DNA of 64,000 bases from Granulicella sibirica (GTDB taxonomy: Bacteria; Acidobacteriota; Terriglobia; Terriglobales; Acidobacteriaceae): assembly GCF_004115155.1 (NCBI RefSeq), contig NZ_RDSM01000005.1:124001-188000 (forward strand), written 5' to 3'. Under the pieces are notes generated by a model. The model searched no databases and was not told the origin of the DNA. It saw only the letters and a list, made by a program, of their open reading frames with translations. Both the position numbers and the translations under genes were made by a program. This document shows, one piece after another, positions 63,009 through 64,000 of the stretch (the first letter of the stretch is position 1; each line of letters opens with the position of its first letter).

Positions 63009-64000
63009 GTCGTAAGTGGGGGTGCGGACGAAAAGTTGGACTTGTTTATGCTGCAAGTCCTAGTTTCTCCCGATATTCGAGAGGGCTGAGTGAGCCAAGT
63101 GAGATCTTGATCCGCTTTTCGTTATACCAGCGGATATAAGCGTCAACTTCCTTGATGAATTGCTCGATGCTCGTAGTCTTCCAGTTCCGAGAGTAGAAGA
63201 ACTCCGTTTTTAGTCGCCCGAAGAAGCCTTCGCAGGCTGCGTTATCGGGGGTACAGCCTTTACGCGACATCGAGCGGACGAGGCCTGCATCGCTTATGCG
63301 TGTCAGCCACCCAGGCCAGCGATAATGAGCACCGCGATCGGAGTGGATCACAGGTCGGCTGTCACGATTGGCCATCGTCTCGATGGCAGCATCCAGCATG
63401 GTGTTCACGAACTCGGCGTCTGGACGCATGCCGATCGACCAGCTGATCACCAACCCATCAAAGCAGTCGATGATCGGCGATAGATATACCCTGCCGGCTG
63501 AGATCTGGAACTCGGTGATGTCGGTGAGCCACTTCTCATTCGGGGCTGCGGCCCGAAAGTCGCGGTTGATGAGGTTCTCTGGAGCAGGGCTGATTTCTCC
63601 CAGGTAAGATCCGTAGCGACGGCGTCTCGCAGTGGAAACTGCCAGACCTTCCTGTTTCATCAGACGCCGCAAGACTTTCTCTGAGAGAGAAATATTCCGT
63701 CTAACCAGGGCCGCTCGCATCCGGCGATAGCCGTAACAGGAGTGATTCCCTTTGAATATCTCGGTAATGACATCACGCAGGCCGGCATACTTCTCCGCGA
63801 CTTGTAGTCGTGCCCGGTGATAAAAGTAGGAACTGCGGGCGAGTCCCAGGGCACCGAAGAGTTGCGACAGCGGGTAAGTTTGTCTCAGGGCATCAACCAA
63901 CAACGTCTTTTCCCGGTTGGTCAGCAGATGCAGGTCGATGCCCAGATCTTTTTTTAGTAATTCATTGGCTTTCTTCAAGAGGTCGTATTCCAGCTGCAAC
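63009..64000 (-). mobile_element. IS3-family insertion sequence (IS150-like), cut by window edge
   Basis: The element contains a DDE transposase gene and ends near 63009-63017, where the sequence GTGGGGGTGCGGACGAAAAG is followed by TTGGAC; a terminal TG...GTTGGAC is usual in the IS150 subgroup. The other end, the first ORF and the target duplication lie outside the window, so exact borders and completeness cannot be told. It lies about 240 bases upstream of the Oar-like receptor gene, in the same orientation. Confidence 0.72.
63046..64000 (-). CDS. IS3-family transposase (OrfB part), 5' end outside window
   Basis: The reading frame is open to the window edge and ends at 63046. It holds the leucine-rich LEYDLLKKANELLKKDLGID near the OrfA/OrfB junction, an HTH_21-like part (GNHSCYGYRRMRAAL), and an rve integrase core with the catalytic triad in LTDITEF, VIHSDRGAHY and EGFFGRLKTE (D, D, E). 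IS3 transposases are made by a -1 frameshift between two ORFs; the upstream ORF is not in view. Nothing in the visible part is broken, so it may still be active. Confidence 0.92.
   Translation of the reverse strand, partial: LQLEYDLLKKANELLKKDLGIDLHLLTNREKTLLVDALRQTYPLSQLFGALGLARSSYFYHRARLQVAEKYAGLRDVITEIFKGNHSCYGYRRMRAALVRRNISLSEKVLRRLMKQEGLAVSTARRRRYGSYLGEISPAPENLINRDFRAAAPNEKWLTDITEFQISAGRVYLSPIIDCFDGLVISWSIGMRPDAEFVNTMLDAAIETMANRDSRPVIHSDRGAHYRWPGWLTRISDAGLVRSMSRKGCTPDNAACEGFFGRLKTEFFYSRNWKTTSIEQFIKEVDAYIRWYNEKRIKISLGSLSPLEYREKLGLAA

Overview
The window looks like a chromosomal segment of an acidobacterium of the Terriglobus/Granulicella/Edaphobacter type. This is inferred from gene content, with no search run: three very large Oar-like TonB-dependent receptors with an N-terminal carboxypeptidase-regulatory-like domain, several CRTAC1/ASPIC-UnbV proteins, porin-like barrels paired with small cupredoxins or cytochromes, and dense minus-strand operons with ATGA start/stop overlaps. 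No rRNA, tRNA or CRISPR array was seen.

Layout. 1-4301 (minus): an OmpR-type response regulator and its histidine kinase, followed by a coiled-coil porin and a cupredoxin-like protein cut by the window edge. 4364-6433 (minus): an exported CuA-type cupredoxin, a cytochrome c lipoprotein and an O-antigen-ligase-like protein. 6549-17039 (minus): a tightly coupled exopolysaccharide operon (nucleotidyltransferase, SLBB export protein, Wzi-like protein, Wzz/GumC-like protein, flippase, GT4 glycosyltransferase, WecG/TagA glycosyltransferase). 17201-18564 (plus): porin-like protein and mini cytochrome c. 18554-26127 (minus): an unusual operon of TonB-dependent receptor, HPr-kinase-like protein, MFS transporter and GDPD-HEAT protein. 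26469-30973 (minus): an AttEFGH/LolCDE-like ABC transporter with an AttH/CrtC-like lipocalin.

31460-40018 (minus) is the most striking part: five genes in one direction, encoding a membrane-anchored dynamin-like GTPase, an M48 metallopeptidase, a TIR-dynamin fusion, a helical protein of unknown function and a third dynamin-like GTPase, with a decayed TIR gene just downstream. I read it as a candidate anti-phage or membrane-stress defence system related to dynamin-based (Eleos-like) systems; that function is inference.

40905-55063 holds a TPR protein, two Tat-exported FG-GAP/ASPIC-UnbV proteins, a second Oar-like receptor, a Tat-exported phosphatase-superfamily protein and an unknown partner. 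55065-55938 is a graveyard of broken genes (two opposed GH27 alpha-galactosidase pieces and a 5'-truncated haloacid dehalogenase). Then come a 5'-3' exonuclease that seems to start at CTG, a small membrane protein, an M28 peptidase, a third Oar-like receptor, and at the right edge an IS3-family element. Further remnants (GH127 glycosidase at 26.3 kb, TIR at 31.2 kb) show repeated gene decay at operon borders.
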